Assembly (NCBI RefSeq): GCF_947241705.1
Contig: NC_079260.1
Span: 310,001-374,000 of the forward strand
Reading direction: 5' to 3'
Length of the DNA stretch: 64,000 bases
From: Saccharomyces mikatae IFO 1815
Lineage: Eukaryota > Ascomycota > Saccharomycetes > Saccharomycetales > Saccharomycetaceae
How positions within the stretch are numbered: position 1 is the stretch's first letter; every line of letters starts with the position of its first letter. The translations under genes and the position numbers were made by a program. This document shows, in pieces, positions 9,583 through 23,289 of the stretch. The notes beneath the pieces are model-generated. The model searched no databases and was not told the DNA's origin. It saw only the letters and a program-made list of their open reading frames with translations.

Positions 9583-9778
9583 AAACCTTTTTACTTCTCA
9601 GGTATACATCATAAGTGTTCAGTATGAAGGGTGTTGTGCAACTGTAATTAGCAAACGATACTACGTTAAAGTTGTATCGGTTGAATAATTCATTCGAAAA
9701 CTATATGAATTAGGTGTCGTCACAGTAAAACTTGCATCAAATCCTGGACTTACCATTATACTCGTCATAATTAATATG

Positions 9779-9874
9779 TCCAAACAGCGTATGTTACATA
9801 TTTCTCTTTTATAATTTGAGAAGATGTCCTTTTATTCTTACCCAAGAATACAACCCAAGTAATAATTATCAACA
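9779..9874 (+). repeat. Tau LTR 3' fragment
   Basis: This is a decayed copy of the last 100 bp of a tau LTR: CAAACAGCGTATGTTACATA, then TTTTATTCTTA, and AATTATCAACA at the end. Its 5' half could not be followed leftward. Confidence 0.65.
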
Positions 9875-10759
9875 CATACTCTTTCCCACATACGAAGAGT
9901 GTCACTTAAATAATCGAGAAAATTAAAACTTAGTCATCTTAACCTCACCTATCGTTATGTTGATAAGTGAACACATGCTCTGAGGATCATATTGAGGTCC
10001 CTATGAATGTTTCTTCGAATAGCCGTTCTTACAGTATGGCCCTATCGGGCGCATGAATAAATTCCATCTACTACAAATACATTTTCATGTCGCTAGAAGA
10101 CTCCGCCATGATTATTTTGACATGTTGGCCTTTATTTTTATAGATCACGGGCACGCGAGATGAACTTTTAGCTTGCTTTTATACATATATATGTATTATT
10201 ATTACATTTCATTGAAGTCGGGTCGCAAAATTAATCGCCTCGTTGCACTCACCGTTCTGGAAACTCTTACGCGCAAGTATTCCATTATGAAGTATCATTT
10301 TTTGTTATCTTCATTCATAGAGGTCGTTAAGCACCCATAAAAGTAACTCTGTTGATTATAAATGAGTAAGAAGTCTCAGCATAAAACACGCACTAGAAGC
10401 AGAGAGTGAGATGTACTGTCATGTCATTTGGGGCATGTATAGTTTAACGAAAGGTTTAGCTTTAATGGTCATTGGAGAATCGCAATAACTACACATATTG
10501 ACGTGCAATAAATGGACAATAACACTATAGATAAGTCACTACATTAGTGAACTCCAAAGTCCCTTCATTTAGAACTATTCATTAGATGAAATTTAACCAA
10601 ACTTTTCAAATTCATCTGTAGTAACCCGGAATTAGTAAAAATACCTAAAGACCCCGGAATAGCAGCAAAACTGTACCCAACCAAAAGATCTTGCTTAACT
10701 AACATGTTTGAGGTGAATGGTATTCCCGCCTACGAGGCTCAAAAAACACGTTGAACGTT
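9875..10759. other. Spacer upstream of RRT13
   Basis: This is about 880 bp with no gene recognised. A short palindromic TA run (TACATATATATGTA) lies near 10186. I looked for a remnant of the Cdc4 F-box just upstream of RRT13; the frame is open back to 10712 with a weak resemblance to the Cdc4 linker, but no F-box can be supported. Confidence 0.45.
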
Positions 10760-11935
10760 ATGCCTGATGCATCTGTCTTGCAAAATTGGTCTAGTTCTGA
10801 TTTTAGGCCAGGAAGGACTACATTGAGAGGCCATATGACAAGCGTTATTACATGCTTACAATTCGAAGATAATTATGTCATAACTGGGGCAGATGATAAA
10901 ATGATAAGAGTCTATGACGCGATAAATAAAAAATTCCTTCTACAATTGTCAGGACACGATGGCGGGGTTTGGGCTTTGAAGTATTCTCATGATGGCATTT
11001 TGGTAAGTGGTTCCGCAGATAGTACTGTGCGGGTTTGGGACATTAAGAAGGGATATTGTACTCATGTGTTTGAAGGTCACAAGTCAACGGTAAGGTGTCT
11101 CGATATAGTAGAATATGAAAACACCAACTATATTGTAACAGGCTCGAGAGATAACACATTACACGTCTGGAAATTGCCTAAAAAGTCCTCTGCTACTGAT
11201 TACGAGAATGAACATGACTATCCACTGCTATTTCATACCCCAGAAGAAAATCCATATTTTGTAGGTGTTCTAAGAGGACATACCGCGCTTGTGAGAGCTG
11301 TGTCTGGTCACGGGAATATAGTTGTTAGTGGATCCTATGATAACACTCTGATTGTGTGGGATGTTGCGCAAATGAAATGCCTATGTATTTTAAGTGGACA
11401 TACAGATCGTGTCTATTCTGCACTTTATGATCATGAGAGGAAAAGGTGCATTTCGGCTAGTATGGATACCACTATTAAAATTTGGGATTTAAATAATATT
11501 TGGAATAATGGAGAGTGGTCTTACGCAACAAACTCTGTCTCTCCACGCACGAAAATACTTGGTGCCATGTACACGTTGCATGGCCATACATCCATGGTTG
11601 GTTTATTGAGATTATCTGATAAATTTTTGGTTAGTGCTGCTGCAGATGGTGTAGTAAATGTTTGGGATGCGAACAGTTACCTACTAAAACATTCTTTTGA
11701 CAATACAAATTCTTGTTCGATCACCGCATTGGAAATTACTGATGTCATTTTACTGAGCGGGTCTCAAAGCCTACTCAAAATGTATGATTTAAGAAGTGGA
11801 CTGTGTTTTTATTCTGATACTTTGAATGATGCTAATCAGATTTGGTCCGTTAAACTTAAGGGCCAAACTCTCGTTGCAGCAGTTGAACGAGATGGACGTA
11901 GTTTTCTGGAAATTCTTAGTCTAGCTGAGAATTGA
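10760..11935 (+). CDS. RRT13: Cdc4-like WD40 propeller protein without F-box (long RRT13/YER066W ortholog)
   Basis: From the first ATG at 10760 this encodes 391 residues. It is strongly similar to the C-terminal half of Cdc4, the substrate-binding WD40 propeller of the SCF ubiquitin ligase: RTTLRGHMTSVITCLQFED, then GSRDNTLHVWKLPK and SASMDTTIKIWDL match Cdc4 almost word for word. At least seven WD repeats cover residues about 22-385. The F-box and N-terminal region of Cdc4 (779 residues) are absent. The S. cerevisiae gene at this site, RRT13, is only about 185 residues, so this copy is a longer and more complete version. It lacks the known way to join Skp1, so it could bind Cdc4-type phosphorylated substrates without ubiquitinating them, act as a decoy, or be on the way to loss. 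An in-frame TTG at 10751 is not used as the start here. Confidence 0.85.
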   Translation: MPDASVLQNWSSSDFRPGRTTLRGHMTSVITCLQFEDNYVITGADDKMIRVYDAINKKFLLQLSGHDGGVWALKYSHDGILVSGSADSTVRVWDIKKGYCTHVFEGHKSTVRCLDIVEYENTNYIVTGSRDNTLHVWKLPKKSSATDYENEHDYPLLFHTPEENPYFVGVLRGHTALVRAVSGHGNIVVSGSYDNTLIVWDVAQMKCLCILSGHTDRVYSALYDHERKRCISASMDTTIKIWDLNNIWNNGEWSYATNSVSPRTKILGAMYTLHGHTSMVGLLRLSDKFLVSAAADGVVNVWDANSYLLKHSFDNTNSCSITALEITDVILLSGSQSLLKMYDLRSGLCFYSDTLNDANQIWSVKLKGQTLVAAVERDGRSFLEILSLAEN

Positions 11936-12755
11936 CTTGGCATATTTGACATTCAGGGCTACGATGGAGGCTGGTCTTGCTACAGAACAATTACGGGGAA
12001 TACAATTATCAGCGTGTTTAACATGGGCGCAATAATAATAATAGTCCCGTGTGGTTTTTTAATTTTCATTTAACAATACTTAGAAATAACTAAAAGTATA
12101 TATATATATATATAAAGATTCTGTAATCCAATAAAATACGAAACCCAAGGCACAATGGAAACTTCAAAAAGCACACATACGTCATTGAGCTTGTATCAGT
12201 TATGAAGAACGAGTGATATGAGGAAAAGAGAATATTACAATCTAAACCACAGTTCTAAAAGAAATTTACTGTCTGAAGTTGCGAAGCGGTTTAAACACGT
12301 GCGCAATACATACTATTGATTTCATTTATAAAGTCAGTATCATAGACTAACAATTTTTCTGTTTGAATATGGGTTTTCTTCCTGGAATAATGTATGTTAT
12401 AGTATTACATAATGTATATAAAATCACATGATTGATTCTAGCTCCGGACTGTCATATTGTGTTCAATCAATTAATATTAACCCAACAGTACATCTCATAT
12501 TTTACTCAAAAACTATAGGTGTGCACTATCATTCATTCACTTCGGCTCCCTTAGCTACGTACGACAAGAACTTCCAAAGTCTCCATTGTTAATACTAAAA
12601 AAAGAAAGAGACATCGCCATCAGTATATAAACATGAGCAACTATGGCGAACATATAGTCTTGAGTTACCAAGTTGAAAGTAAGAATTTCATTTTGAAAAC
12701 ATCTTCTAGTGAAGACTACGATACTTTAAATATAGTGAGAACATTGCACTTGTGC
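11936..12755. other. RRT13 to RGI1 spacer, left part
   Basis: No gene was seen in this 820-bp stretch. A TA dinucleotide run lies at about 12098-12114. Just after RRT13 a short stretch may echo the Cdc4 C-terminal coding tail, but only weakly. Confidence 0.4.
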
Positions 12756-12914
12756 AGTCTACAAAATTGACGACAACACACACGCTCTTCCATCATATGT
12801 GGCTTATACATATGATGGAAAAATCAGTTAGGGTACGAGATCTGGTATTTTTCAGTACACACGTTGTCGAATTTGCAGACTAAGATTCTACGGTATGACA
12901 ACGTGTTGTCATAC
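12756..12914. repeat. Cluster of inverted repeats upstream of RGI1
   Basis: Three symmetric elements lie within 160 bp. A perfect 13-bp inverted repeat (TTCCATCATATGT at 12788-12800 and its complement at 12808-12820) has a 7-nt loop. Around it is an imperfect outer pair of about 20 bp (12756-12777 with 12863-12881). A 22-bp palindrome, GTATGACAAC-GT-GTTGTCATAC, follows at 12893-12914. Function is unknown: possible protein sites, a cruciform, or a hairpin in an upstream transcript. Confidence 0.8.
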
Positions 12915-13420
12915 ATTTTTCGGTAGGGGGGCGCATCCACTTTCTGGGTGAGAGTGATCGCGAGACGCCTATTACTTCTTTTTTTTTTACCCCAGATTCA
13001 GGGGCCGAAGGAACGGTAAGCCTTGTGGCGAGATTGCAGATGCTCTAAGAAAATACTCATGCTCGAGGCAACCAGCTCAATGTAGGCGGCTCACAGTAAT
13101 TGGCTTCCATAAATTATGTGCTTGTTGAGCTCAGGGGGGTTTATGTTCTCACTGTATGCTTAACTAAATAGTAGAAAGAAAGGGGGGAGACGTTTCTTAA
13201 GGGGCCATTACTGTGGAAGTTGTAAGTCTCTTCCTTCTTACCTAACAATATATGCATATAAAGCCCATGTATCTTCTGCGTTTATTTCTACCTCTTTTTC
13301 CATCTTTTTCTCGGCTCTGTTTTTCCAGAAAAGGATCCATAAGAGGGCAAGTCCTGTATTATATAATTCATTAAATTTACAGATCATTTATTGCACATAT
13401 CAACAGTTTTCTAATTTCAA
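12915..13420 (+). promoter_or_regulatory. RGI1 promoter: five STRE cores and a TATA box
   Basis: AGGGG cores, the Msn2/Msn4 stress response element, occur at 12925, 13000, 13133, 13181 and 13200. A TATAAA box lies at 13257-13262, about 160 bp before the RGI1 start. This agrees with the known induction of RGI1 in respiratory growth and stress. Assignment of each AGGGG to Msn2/4 is inference. Confidence 0.65.
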
Positions 13421-13906
13421 ATGACAAAAAAAGATAAGAAGGAGGTCAAGGTGCAAACCGTCACCACCGAAAACGGTGAAACCGTTAAAGTTTTTGAAGA
13501 TCTTCAAGGTTTTGAAACATTCATCGCTAACGAGACCGAAGATGATGATTTTGACCGCTTACACTGTAAGCTGAACTACTATCCTCCTTTCGTGCTACAC
13601 GAGTCTCATGATGATCCAGAAAAAATTAGTGACTCTGCAAATTCTCACTCCAAGAAGTTTGTGCGCCATTTGCACCAGCACATTGAAAAACACCTTTTGA
13701 AAGATATTAAGCAAGCCGTTAGGAAACCTGAGCTGAAATTTCATGAAAAGTCAAAGGAAGAAACTTTTAACAAAATCACCTGGCATTACGGTGAGGAAAC
13801 TGAATATCACAATAGACCTTTCAAGATAGACGTCCAGGTAGTCTGTACGCATGAGGATGCCATGGTTTTTGTTGACTACAAAACACACCCTGTAGCTGCG
13901 AAGTAA
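13421..13906 (+). CDS. RGI1: Respiratory growth induced protein Rgi1
   Basis: The 161-residue product matches S. cerevisiae Rgi1 (YER067W) over its whole length, from MTKKDKKEVKVQT to the FVDYKTHP end. It is a small soluble yeast-specific protein with a fold of its own, needed for normal energy metabolism when cells respire; the exact biochemical role is not known. His-rich helices (HLHQHIEKH, about residues 88-96) and the conserved ETFNKITWHYGEE block are present. The start is the first ATG, preceded by an A-rich leader. Upstream stress elements fit its strong induction under respiratory and stress conditions. The paralog in S. cerevisiae is RGI2 (YIL057C); synteny with MOT2 favours RGI1. 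Confidence 0.96.
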   Translation: MTKKDKKEVKVQTVTTENGETVKVFEDLQGFETFIANETEDDDFDRLHCKLNYYPPFVLHESHDDPEKISDSANSHSKKFVRHLHQHIEKHLLKDIKQAVRKPELKFHEKSKEETFNKITWHYGEETEYHNRPFKIDVQVVCTHEDAMVFVDYKTHPVAAK

Positions 13907-14404
13907 AGGCGATGCCCTGTAAAATCTTGTGGTGGGGAATTTTCGCGTGCCACATTCTTAAGTAATCCTATGTACTTTAATGATTTACGATTAACAAAGT
14001 ATTCAAGCGTGCCTTTACGAGCACTAAAGTACGATACAAGCATGTCGTACTTGGTACTATGTTCGCAACGTGACACCTGCAAGGACGTTGTTGAACCACA
14101 AATCAACTGGCGGTCAAGTTAATGTTCTTTAAACCAAAGATGTTACCCGAACTTCACGTCAAAATTCTATCGATTGCCGGGTGACAAAGCTAATAAAAGA
14201 GCATGATTTTTTTTGCTTTTCTTTTCCAAGCATTCGAAAACCATATCAAGAAGCATATAATACAATATTAAAGACCTTCCTAGTATTGACTGTAGTGTTT
14301 TGGATAGCAAAGAAAGCTATTGCTATTTTCAATTTACAACAATCTTAGAAAAGCGATAAAAGTACAATAAAACCCAGTAAAATAATACACGAAATCCAGT
14401 CCTA
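13907..14404. other. RGI1 to MOT2 intergenic region
   Basis: This is about 500 bp holding the RGI1 3' end and the MOT2 promoter. No clear binding site or RNA gene was recognised. An antisense 76-codon frame (13876-14106) looks like chance. Confidence 0.5.
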
Positions 14405-16168
14405 ATGATGAATCCACATGTTCAAGAAAACCTGCAAGCCATCCATAACGCCTTAAGCAATTTTGATACGTCATTCTTATCGGAAGATGAAGAAGATTAT
14501 TGTCCTCTTTGTATTGAGCCGATGGATATTACTGATAAAAATTTCTTTCCTTGCCCCTGTGGTTACCAAATTTGCCAGTTTTGTTATAATAACATCAGAC
14601 AAAATCCAGAACTAAATGGGCGCTGTCCAGCATGTCGTCGTAAATATGATGACGAGAACGTTAGGTATGTCACATTATCTCCAGAAGAACTGAAAATGGA
14701 GAGAGCTAAGCTCGCTAGGAAGGAAAAAGAGAGAAAGCACAGAGAAAAGGAACGTAAAGAAAACGAATACACTAATAGAAAGCATTTATCGGGAACTAGA
14801 GTTATTCAAAAGAATTTGGTGTATGTTGTTGGCATCAATCCTCCCGTCCCATATGAGGAAGTTGCCCCTACTCTGAAGTCTGAAAAGTATTTTGGACAAT
14901 ATGGTAAAATAAACAAGATTGTTGTTAATAGAAAGACACCTCATTCTAGCAATGCAACCAGCGAGCATTATCATCATCATTCTCCAGGTTACGGTGTCTA
15001 CATAACCTTCGGATCAAAGGATGATGCGGCAAGATGCATTGCTCAGGTGGACGGAACGTATATGGACGGTCGTCTGATCAAAGCCGCATACGGTACTACC
15101 AAGTACTGTTCTTCTTACTTAAGAGGATTGCCATGCCCAAATCCAAACTGTATGTTTTTGCATGAACCTGGTGAAGAAGCTGATTCTTTTAATAAAAGGG
15201 AACTTCACAACAAACAACAAACGCAACAGCAAGGTGGCGGAACTGCACTACCTAGAGCTAGCATACACAACAATGTACCTACAAGTACCACCGGCTCCAA
15301 CACTAATCTGCTGAGTGAGCATTTTACGAGCACACCTTCACCAGCTGCCATGAGGGCTCAATTACATCACGACACTCATACCAATGCAGGAACACCAGTG
15401 TTAACTCCTGCTCCTGTCCCTGCAGGATCAAACCCTTGGGGCGTCACTCAATCAGCGACACCCATTACATCCATTAATCTCTCCAAGAATAGTAGTTCCA
15501 TAAACTTGCCAACTCTAAACGATTCCTTGGGTCATCATATTGTCACTACAACCGAAACAACTACTACAACTGCGGCAATTAATACGAATAATAATGCTGC
15601 AAGTCAGTCTCATGGTAGCAAGAAGAAAAATTCTCTTGCTGCAGAGGAGTACAAAGATCCTTACGACGCATTAGGGAACGCCGTTGACTTCCTGGATACT
15701 AGACTACATTCCCTATCAAATTACGAAAAGTGCCCAATATCTATCAAATCCAACATTATCGATGAAGAAACCTATAAAAAGTTCCCATCTCTATTTTCTT
15801 GGGATAAGATTGAGACCTCTAAGAAGAGCGATAACACATTAGCTAATAAACTTGTGGAGATACTGGCTATAAAGCCAATAGATTATTCTGCTTCTGTTGT
15901 TCAATTCCTACAGAGTGTAAACGTTGGTGTAAATGATAACATCGCGATCGCGGATAACACGAAAGTATCCACCCAACCAATAAGATTGCAAACCGTTCCA
16001 CAACAAATTCAACCACCATTGAACGTCAGTACCCCTCCACCAGGTATCTTTGGCCCACAGCATAAAGTGCCCATGCAACAACAACAAATGGGTGAAACAA
16101 GTTCAAGAAACTCTTCTGATTTACTTAACCAACTAATCAACGGGAGGAAAATTATTGCCGGTAATTAG
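14405..16168 (+). CDS. MOT2: Mot2/Not4, E3 ubiquitin ligase subunit of the CCR4-NOT complex
   Basis: The protein has 587 residues, the usual length. It has an N-terminal C4C4 RING finger (CPLC at about 33-36, CPCG, CQFC, then CPACRRKY near 75), a basic coiled-coil stretch (about 98-122), an RRM (about 137-228, YVVGINPP to AAYGTTKY) and a CCCH-type zinc finger directly after it (CSSYLRGLPCPNPNCMFLH). The rest is Ser/Thr/Gln/Asn-rich and binds the Not1 scaffold. In the family it ubiquitinates nascent-chain and ribosomal proteins and acts in transcription, mRNA decay and translational quality control. Two ATGs in tandem begin the frame; the first is taken. Confidence 0.97.
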   Translation: MMNPHVQENLQAIHNALSNFDTSFLSEDEEDYCPLCIEPMDITDKNFFPCPCGYQICQFCYNNIRQNPELNGRCPACRRKYDDENVRYVTLSPEELKMERAKLARKEKERKHREKERKENEYTNRKHLSGTRVIQKNLVYVVGINPPVPYEEVAPTLKSEKYFGQYGKINKIVVNRKTPHSSNATSEHYHHHSPGYGVYITFGSKDDAARCIAQVDGTYMDGRLIKAAYGTTKYCSSYLRGLPCPNPNCMFLHEPGEEADSFNKRELHNKQQTQQQGGGTALPRASIHNNVPTSTTGSNTNLLSEHFTSTPSPAAMRAQLHHDTHTNAGTPVLTPAPVPAGSNPWGVTQSATPITSINLSKNSSSINLPTLNDSLGHHIVTTTETTTTTAAINTNNNAASQSHGSKKKNSLAAEEYKDPYDALGNAVDFLDTRLHSLSNYEKCPISIKSNIIDEETYKKFPSLFSWDKIETSKKSDNTLANKLVEILAIKPIDYSASVVQFLQSVNVGVNDNIAIADNTKVSTQPIRLQTVPQQIQPPLNVSTPPPGIFGPQHKVPMQQQQMGETSSRNSSDLLNQLINGRKIIAGN

Positions 16169-19322
<3,154 letters not shown>

Positions 19323-20295
19323 TAACGGTGTATAATATATAGACAATCACCCGAGAAACTAATGTATATATATGTATGTATGTATATGTACTCAGGAAAA
19401 TAGATCAGAAATTTCAATTACAGCGAAGCACACCGTAGCATACAAAATAGCGGTACTATACGCGTTACAAATTTGAGCAAGTACATAAAATAACCATGTG
19501 ATCGATTTCGTGATCCTTGATCTCCTTATAACTTCAGAGTCTCACCTTACGACACCACCATATCAAGACAATAAGAATGATTACCGCATTTGGATATCGC
19601 AAATGGCATGCCGTTACCATAGAAATGTACTGATTGGCGCGATTACTCTTCAAGAGAATCTTTGATACGAAGGAATTCCTCAAAGGAAAATCTCGTTACC
19701 AGGCCAATGCTGGGCTTTCTATGGCTTTTGCCCTCTAACATTGATTGTTTTACGACAACTTCTGGGGACAGAATTTCTCGTAGCCTTGGAACGATCTTGT
19801 TTACGCGTTTCAACTAGTCAATATAGCATTCAGTTGGACTTGTTAGAAAAAAAACGCGTAAATATGGTAGGGTAATCTCATCCCTTGTTACTTCATTAGC
19901 TTTTCTTTCCCATAATTTTCCGCAAACGCGTCATTTTGATTCTCAGGACACAGAAATCCTTGCAGGATCTAAATGGGTGTATGAGTAGTGGACGCGTAAA
20001 ATAGATATGGAAATTTTTTTCTCAAAGCTCAGAAATAATAAGTTGGCGTAGGCTGGTTTCGTGTTCAATAGAAAACTCCAACAAAGTCTGCGGCTCACGG
20101 TTTAGAATCAGAAGTTTAGAGTTTATTCTGTTGCCTTAGTTTAGTTGAAACCATTGAATAAAAATTATATAAAGGAGCTGATAATTTATTGTTTGAAGTT
20201 TTTTCCACTAGAATTGAATTGAACCCGTCCTAAAACCTTTTTGTAAGAACGAATATCATCACAAGCAACACTTTATTTGTTGATATATTAACATC
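19323..20295 (+). promoter_or_regulatory. RNR1 promoter with four MCB boxes
   Basis: Four ACGCGT MluI cell-cycle boxes lie at 19803-19808, 19854-19859, 19926-19931 and 19992-19997, the binding sites of MBF (Mbp1-Swi6) that drive G1/S transcription of RNR1. A sequence like a Crt1/Rfx1 X-box (GTTACCATAGAAAT, 19613-19626) is a weaker candidate for DNA-damage control. The first 50 bases are the ARG5,6 3' region. Confidence 0.75.
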
Positions 20296-22959
20296 ATGTA
20301 CGTTTATAAAAGAGACGGTCGCAAAGAACCTGTCCAATTTGATAAGATTACCGCCCGTATATCACGTTTATGCTATGGTTTAGATCCAAAGCATGTTGAC
20401 GCCGTCAAGGTCACTCAGCGTATTATTTCCGGTGTCTACGAAGGTGTCACAACAATCGAACTAGACAATTTAGCCGCTGAAACATGTGCTTACATGACAA
20501 CTGTTCATCCAGATTACGCTACCTTAGCTGCTAGAATCGCTATTTCTAATTTACATAAACAAACCACAAAGCAATTCTCTAAAGTTATCGAAGATCTTTA
20601 TAGATACGTTAACGCTGCTACTGGTAAACCTGCTCCCATGATATCAGATGATGTTTACAATATTGTCATGGAAAACAAGGATAAATTAAACTCTGCAATT
20701 GTGTATGACAGAGATTTTCAATACAGTTATTTTGGTTTTAAAACTCTAGAACGCTCTTATTTATTAAGAATTAACGGTCAAGTGGCCGAACGTCCCCAGC
20801 ACTTAATCATGAGAGTCGCGTTGGGTATTCACGGTAGAGACATCGAGGCCGCTTTAGAAACTTATAACTTAATGTCTTTAAAATACTTCACTCATGCCTC
20901 TCCAACTTTGTTCAATGCTGGTACTCCAAAGCCTCAAATGTCCTCTTGTTTCTTGGTTGCCATGAAGGAGGACTCTATAGAAGGTATTTATGACACTTTG
21001 AAGGAATGTGCTTTGATTTCCAAAACTGCTGGTGGTATTGGTCTACATATTCATAACATCCGTTCTACTGGTTCTTATATTGCTGGTACAAACGGTACAT
21101 CTAACGGATTAATCCCCATGATCCGTGTTTTTAACAACACTGCACGTTATGTTGATCAAGGTGGTAATAAAAGACCTGGTGCCTTTGCCTTATACCTGGA
21201 ACCATGGCATGCTGATATCTTTGATTTTATCGATATTAGAAAGAATCACGGTAAGGAAGAAATTCGTGCAAGAGATTTGTTCCCTGCTCTATGGATTCCT
21301 GATCTTTTCATGAAGCGTGTTGAAGAAAATGGAACGTGGACTTTATTCTCCCCAACATCAGCCCCAGGACTAAGTGACTGTTACGGTGAGGAGTTTGAAG
21401 CCTTATATACTCGTTACGAAAAAGAAGGTCGTGGTAAAACTATTAAAGCACAAAAGTTATGGTATTCCATTTTGGAAGCACAAACCGAAACTGGTACACC
21501 TTTTGTCGTTTACAAAGATGCTTGTAATAGAAAGTCTAATCAAAAGAATTTGGGTGTTATCAAATCATCTAACTTGTGCTGTGAAATTGTTGAATACTCG
21601 GCCCCAGATGAAACTGCTGTTTGTAACCTGGCCTCTGTTGCCTTGCCAGCGTTTATTGAAACGTCGGAGGACGGTAAGACTTCTACATACAACTTTAAAA
21701 AATTACATGAAATTGCTAAAGTTGTCACTCGTAATTTAAACAGAGTTATTGATCGTAACTACTACCCTGTTGAAGAAGCAAGAAAATCTAATATGAGACA
21801 TAGGCCAATTGCCTTGGGTGTTCAAGGTCTGGCTGATACTTTCATGTTGCTACGTTTGCCTTTTGATTCTGAAGAGGCTCGTTTACTAAATATCCAAATA
21901 TTCGAAACTATTTACCATGCTTCCATGCAAGCCTCTTGTGAATTGGCTCAAAAAGACGGTCCATACGAAACTTTCCAAGGTTCTCCTGCTTCTCAAGGTA
22001 TACTTCAGTTTGACATGTGGGATCAAAAGCCGTACGGTATGTGGGATTGGGATACTTTGAGAAAAGATATCATGACACATGGTATTAGAAACTCTTTGAC
22101 AATGGCTCCAATGCCTACTGCATCCACCTCCCAAATATTGGGTTATAATGAATGTTTCGAACCAGTTACTTCCAACATGTACTCCCGTCGTGTCTTATCT
22201 GGTGAATTCCAAGTTGTCAACCCTTACTTGTTGCGTGATTTGGTTGATTTGGGTGTTTGGGATGAAGGTATGAAACAGTACCTGATTACCCAAAATGGCT
22301 CCATTCAAGGTTTACCAAATGTCCCACAAGAACTAAAAGACTTATATAAAACCGTATGGGAGATTTCACAAAAGACTATTATCAACATGGCAGCCGATCG
22401 TTCCGTTTATATCGATCAATCACATTCCTTGAATCTATTCTTGCGTGCCCCAACCATGGGTAAGCTAACAAGTATGCATTTTTACGGGTGGAAGAAAGGG
22501 TTGAAGACAGGTATGTACTATTTGAGAACACAAGCTGCTTCTGCTGCGATCCAATTCACTATTGATCAGAAAGTCGCTGATCAAGCAACTGAAAACGTTG
22601 CCGACATCTCCAACTTAAAGCGTCCAACATATATGGCTTCCAGTGCAAGTTATGCTGCGAGTGATTTTGTGCCTGCAGCCGTGGCTGCCAATGTGAATAT
22701 CCCATCTTTAGATAGTTCTTCGGAGGCTTCAAGAGAAGCATCTCCAGCTCCAGCAAGTAGTCACTCATTAACTAAAGGAATAGCTGAACTGAAGGTCCAA
22801 GAATCTAAAGTAGAGGTTCCTGAAGTACCCATCTCAAAGAAGGAAGAGAAGACAGCCCCTATTCCAGATGCTGAGGAAACTGAATTCGATATTTACAACT
22901 CCAAAGTTATCGCGTGTGCTATTGACAATCCAGAAGCTTGTGAGATGTGTTCCGGCTAA
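20296..22959 (+). CDS. RNR1: Rnr1, large (R1) subunit of ribonucleotide reductase
   Basis: The 887-residue protein is one residue shorter than remembered S. cerevisiae Rnr1. It reduces ribonucleoside diphosphates to deoxy forms with the Rnr2-Rnr4 small subunit in the cytosol. The ATP-cone allosteric domain is at residues 1-92. The active-site cysteine pair is visible as SSC (C218) and the SNLCCEIVE block with C428, followed by [11 protein letters not shown] (third cysteine). The C-terminus CEMCSG carries the shuttle cysteines that pass electrons from thioredoxin. The Ala/Ser/Glu-rich linker before it (about 770-870) is the most divergent part. Upstream MCB boxes indicate G1/S expression. RNR3 is the paralog; synteny and MCB boxes favour RNR1. 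Confidence 0.97.
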   Translation: MYVYKRDGRKEPVQFDKITARISRLCYGLDPKHVDAVKVTQRIISGVYEGVTTIELDNLAAETCAYMTTVHPDYATLAARIAISNLHKQTTKQFSKVIEDLYRYVNAATGKPAPMISDDVYNIVMENKDKLNSAIVYDRDFQYSYFGFKTLERSYLLRINGQVAERPQHLIMRVALGIHGRDIEAALETYNLMSLKYFTHASPTLFNAGTPKPQMSSCFLVAMKEDSIEGIYDTLKECALISKTAGGIGLHIHNIRSTGSYIAGTNGTSNGLIPMIRVFNNTARYVDQGGNKRPGAFALYLEPWHADIFDFIDIRKNHGKEEIRARDLFPALWIPDLFMKRVEENGTWTLFSPTSAPGLSDCYGEEFEALYTRYEKEGRGKTIKAQKLWYSILEAQTETGTPFVVYKDACNRKSNQKNLGVIKSSNLCCEIVEYSAPDETAVCNLASVALPAFIETSEDGKTSTYNFKKLHEIAKVVTRNLNRVIDRNYYPVEEARKSNMRHRPIALGVQGLADTFMLLRLPFDSEEARLLNIQIFETIYHASMQASCELAQKDGPYETFQGSPASQGILQFDMWDQKPYGMWDWDTLRKDIMTHGIRNSLTMAPMPTASTSQILGYNECFEPVTSNMYSRRVLSGEFQVVNPYLLRDLVDLGVWDEGMKQYLITQNGSIQGLPNVPQELKDLYKTVWEISQKTIINMAADRSVYIDQSHSLNLFLRAPTMGKLTSMHFYGWKKGLKTGMYYLRTQAASAAIQFTIDQKVADQATENVADISNLKRPTYMASSASYAASDFVPAAVAANVNIPSLDSSSEASREASPAPASSHSLTKGIAELKVQESKVEVPEVPISKKEEKTAPIPDAEETEFDIYNSKVIACAIDNPEACEMCSG

Positions 22960-23289
22960 TAAGGGCTAAATTTTTTCTTATTTCTATTCTCTTTATCATA
23001 ATTTGGGTGTTTACTTCAAGGTGTAATTTTATATTTTCTTTCGTTTTATTTCTGATAAAAAATTGGTTTTCTATTCTAATACCAAGCTAAAAGGTACCTA
23101 TATATGTTTACTAATTGATTTTTCTACTTTGCATATATAAATAAAAAAATGTCAAATATTTTAACATCAACATTTCGTGCTATTGATGTGAGTAGGGGTG
23201 GGAATACAAGTTTCTCATAGCACCCTTCCAAAAGCTACTCTTCAGTATCGTTTTGCAAAGACACGCAATTCAACGCTGACAACACATAT
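22960..23289. other. RNR1/TDA2 convergent 3' region
   Basis: AT-rich 3' sequence lies between two converging genes, with TATATA-type and AATAAA-like polyadenylation elements near 23110-23150. Nothing else was seen. Confidence 0.5.

Noticed and set aside
9425-9688. 87-codon plus-strand frame
   Set aside because: It lies mostly across a decayed delta LTR (9282-9582) and matches no protein pattern.
8674-10700. tRNA gene as the target for the LTR cluster
   Set aside because: No A-box/B-box pair was found on either strand here; the target tRNA may lie left of the window.
10620-10759. F-box remnant upstream of RRT13
   Set aside because: Only scattered residues resemble the Cdc4 linker; no F-box pattern in any frame.
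19613-19626. Crt1/Rfx1 X-box before RNR1
   Set aside because: Only a partial match; mentioned as weak in the promoter entry and not listed as a feature.
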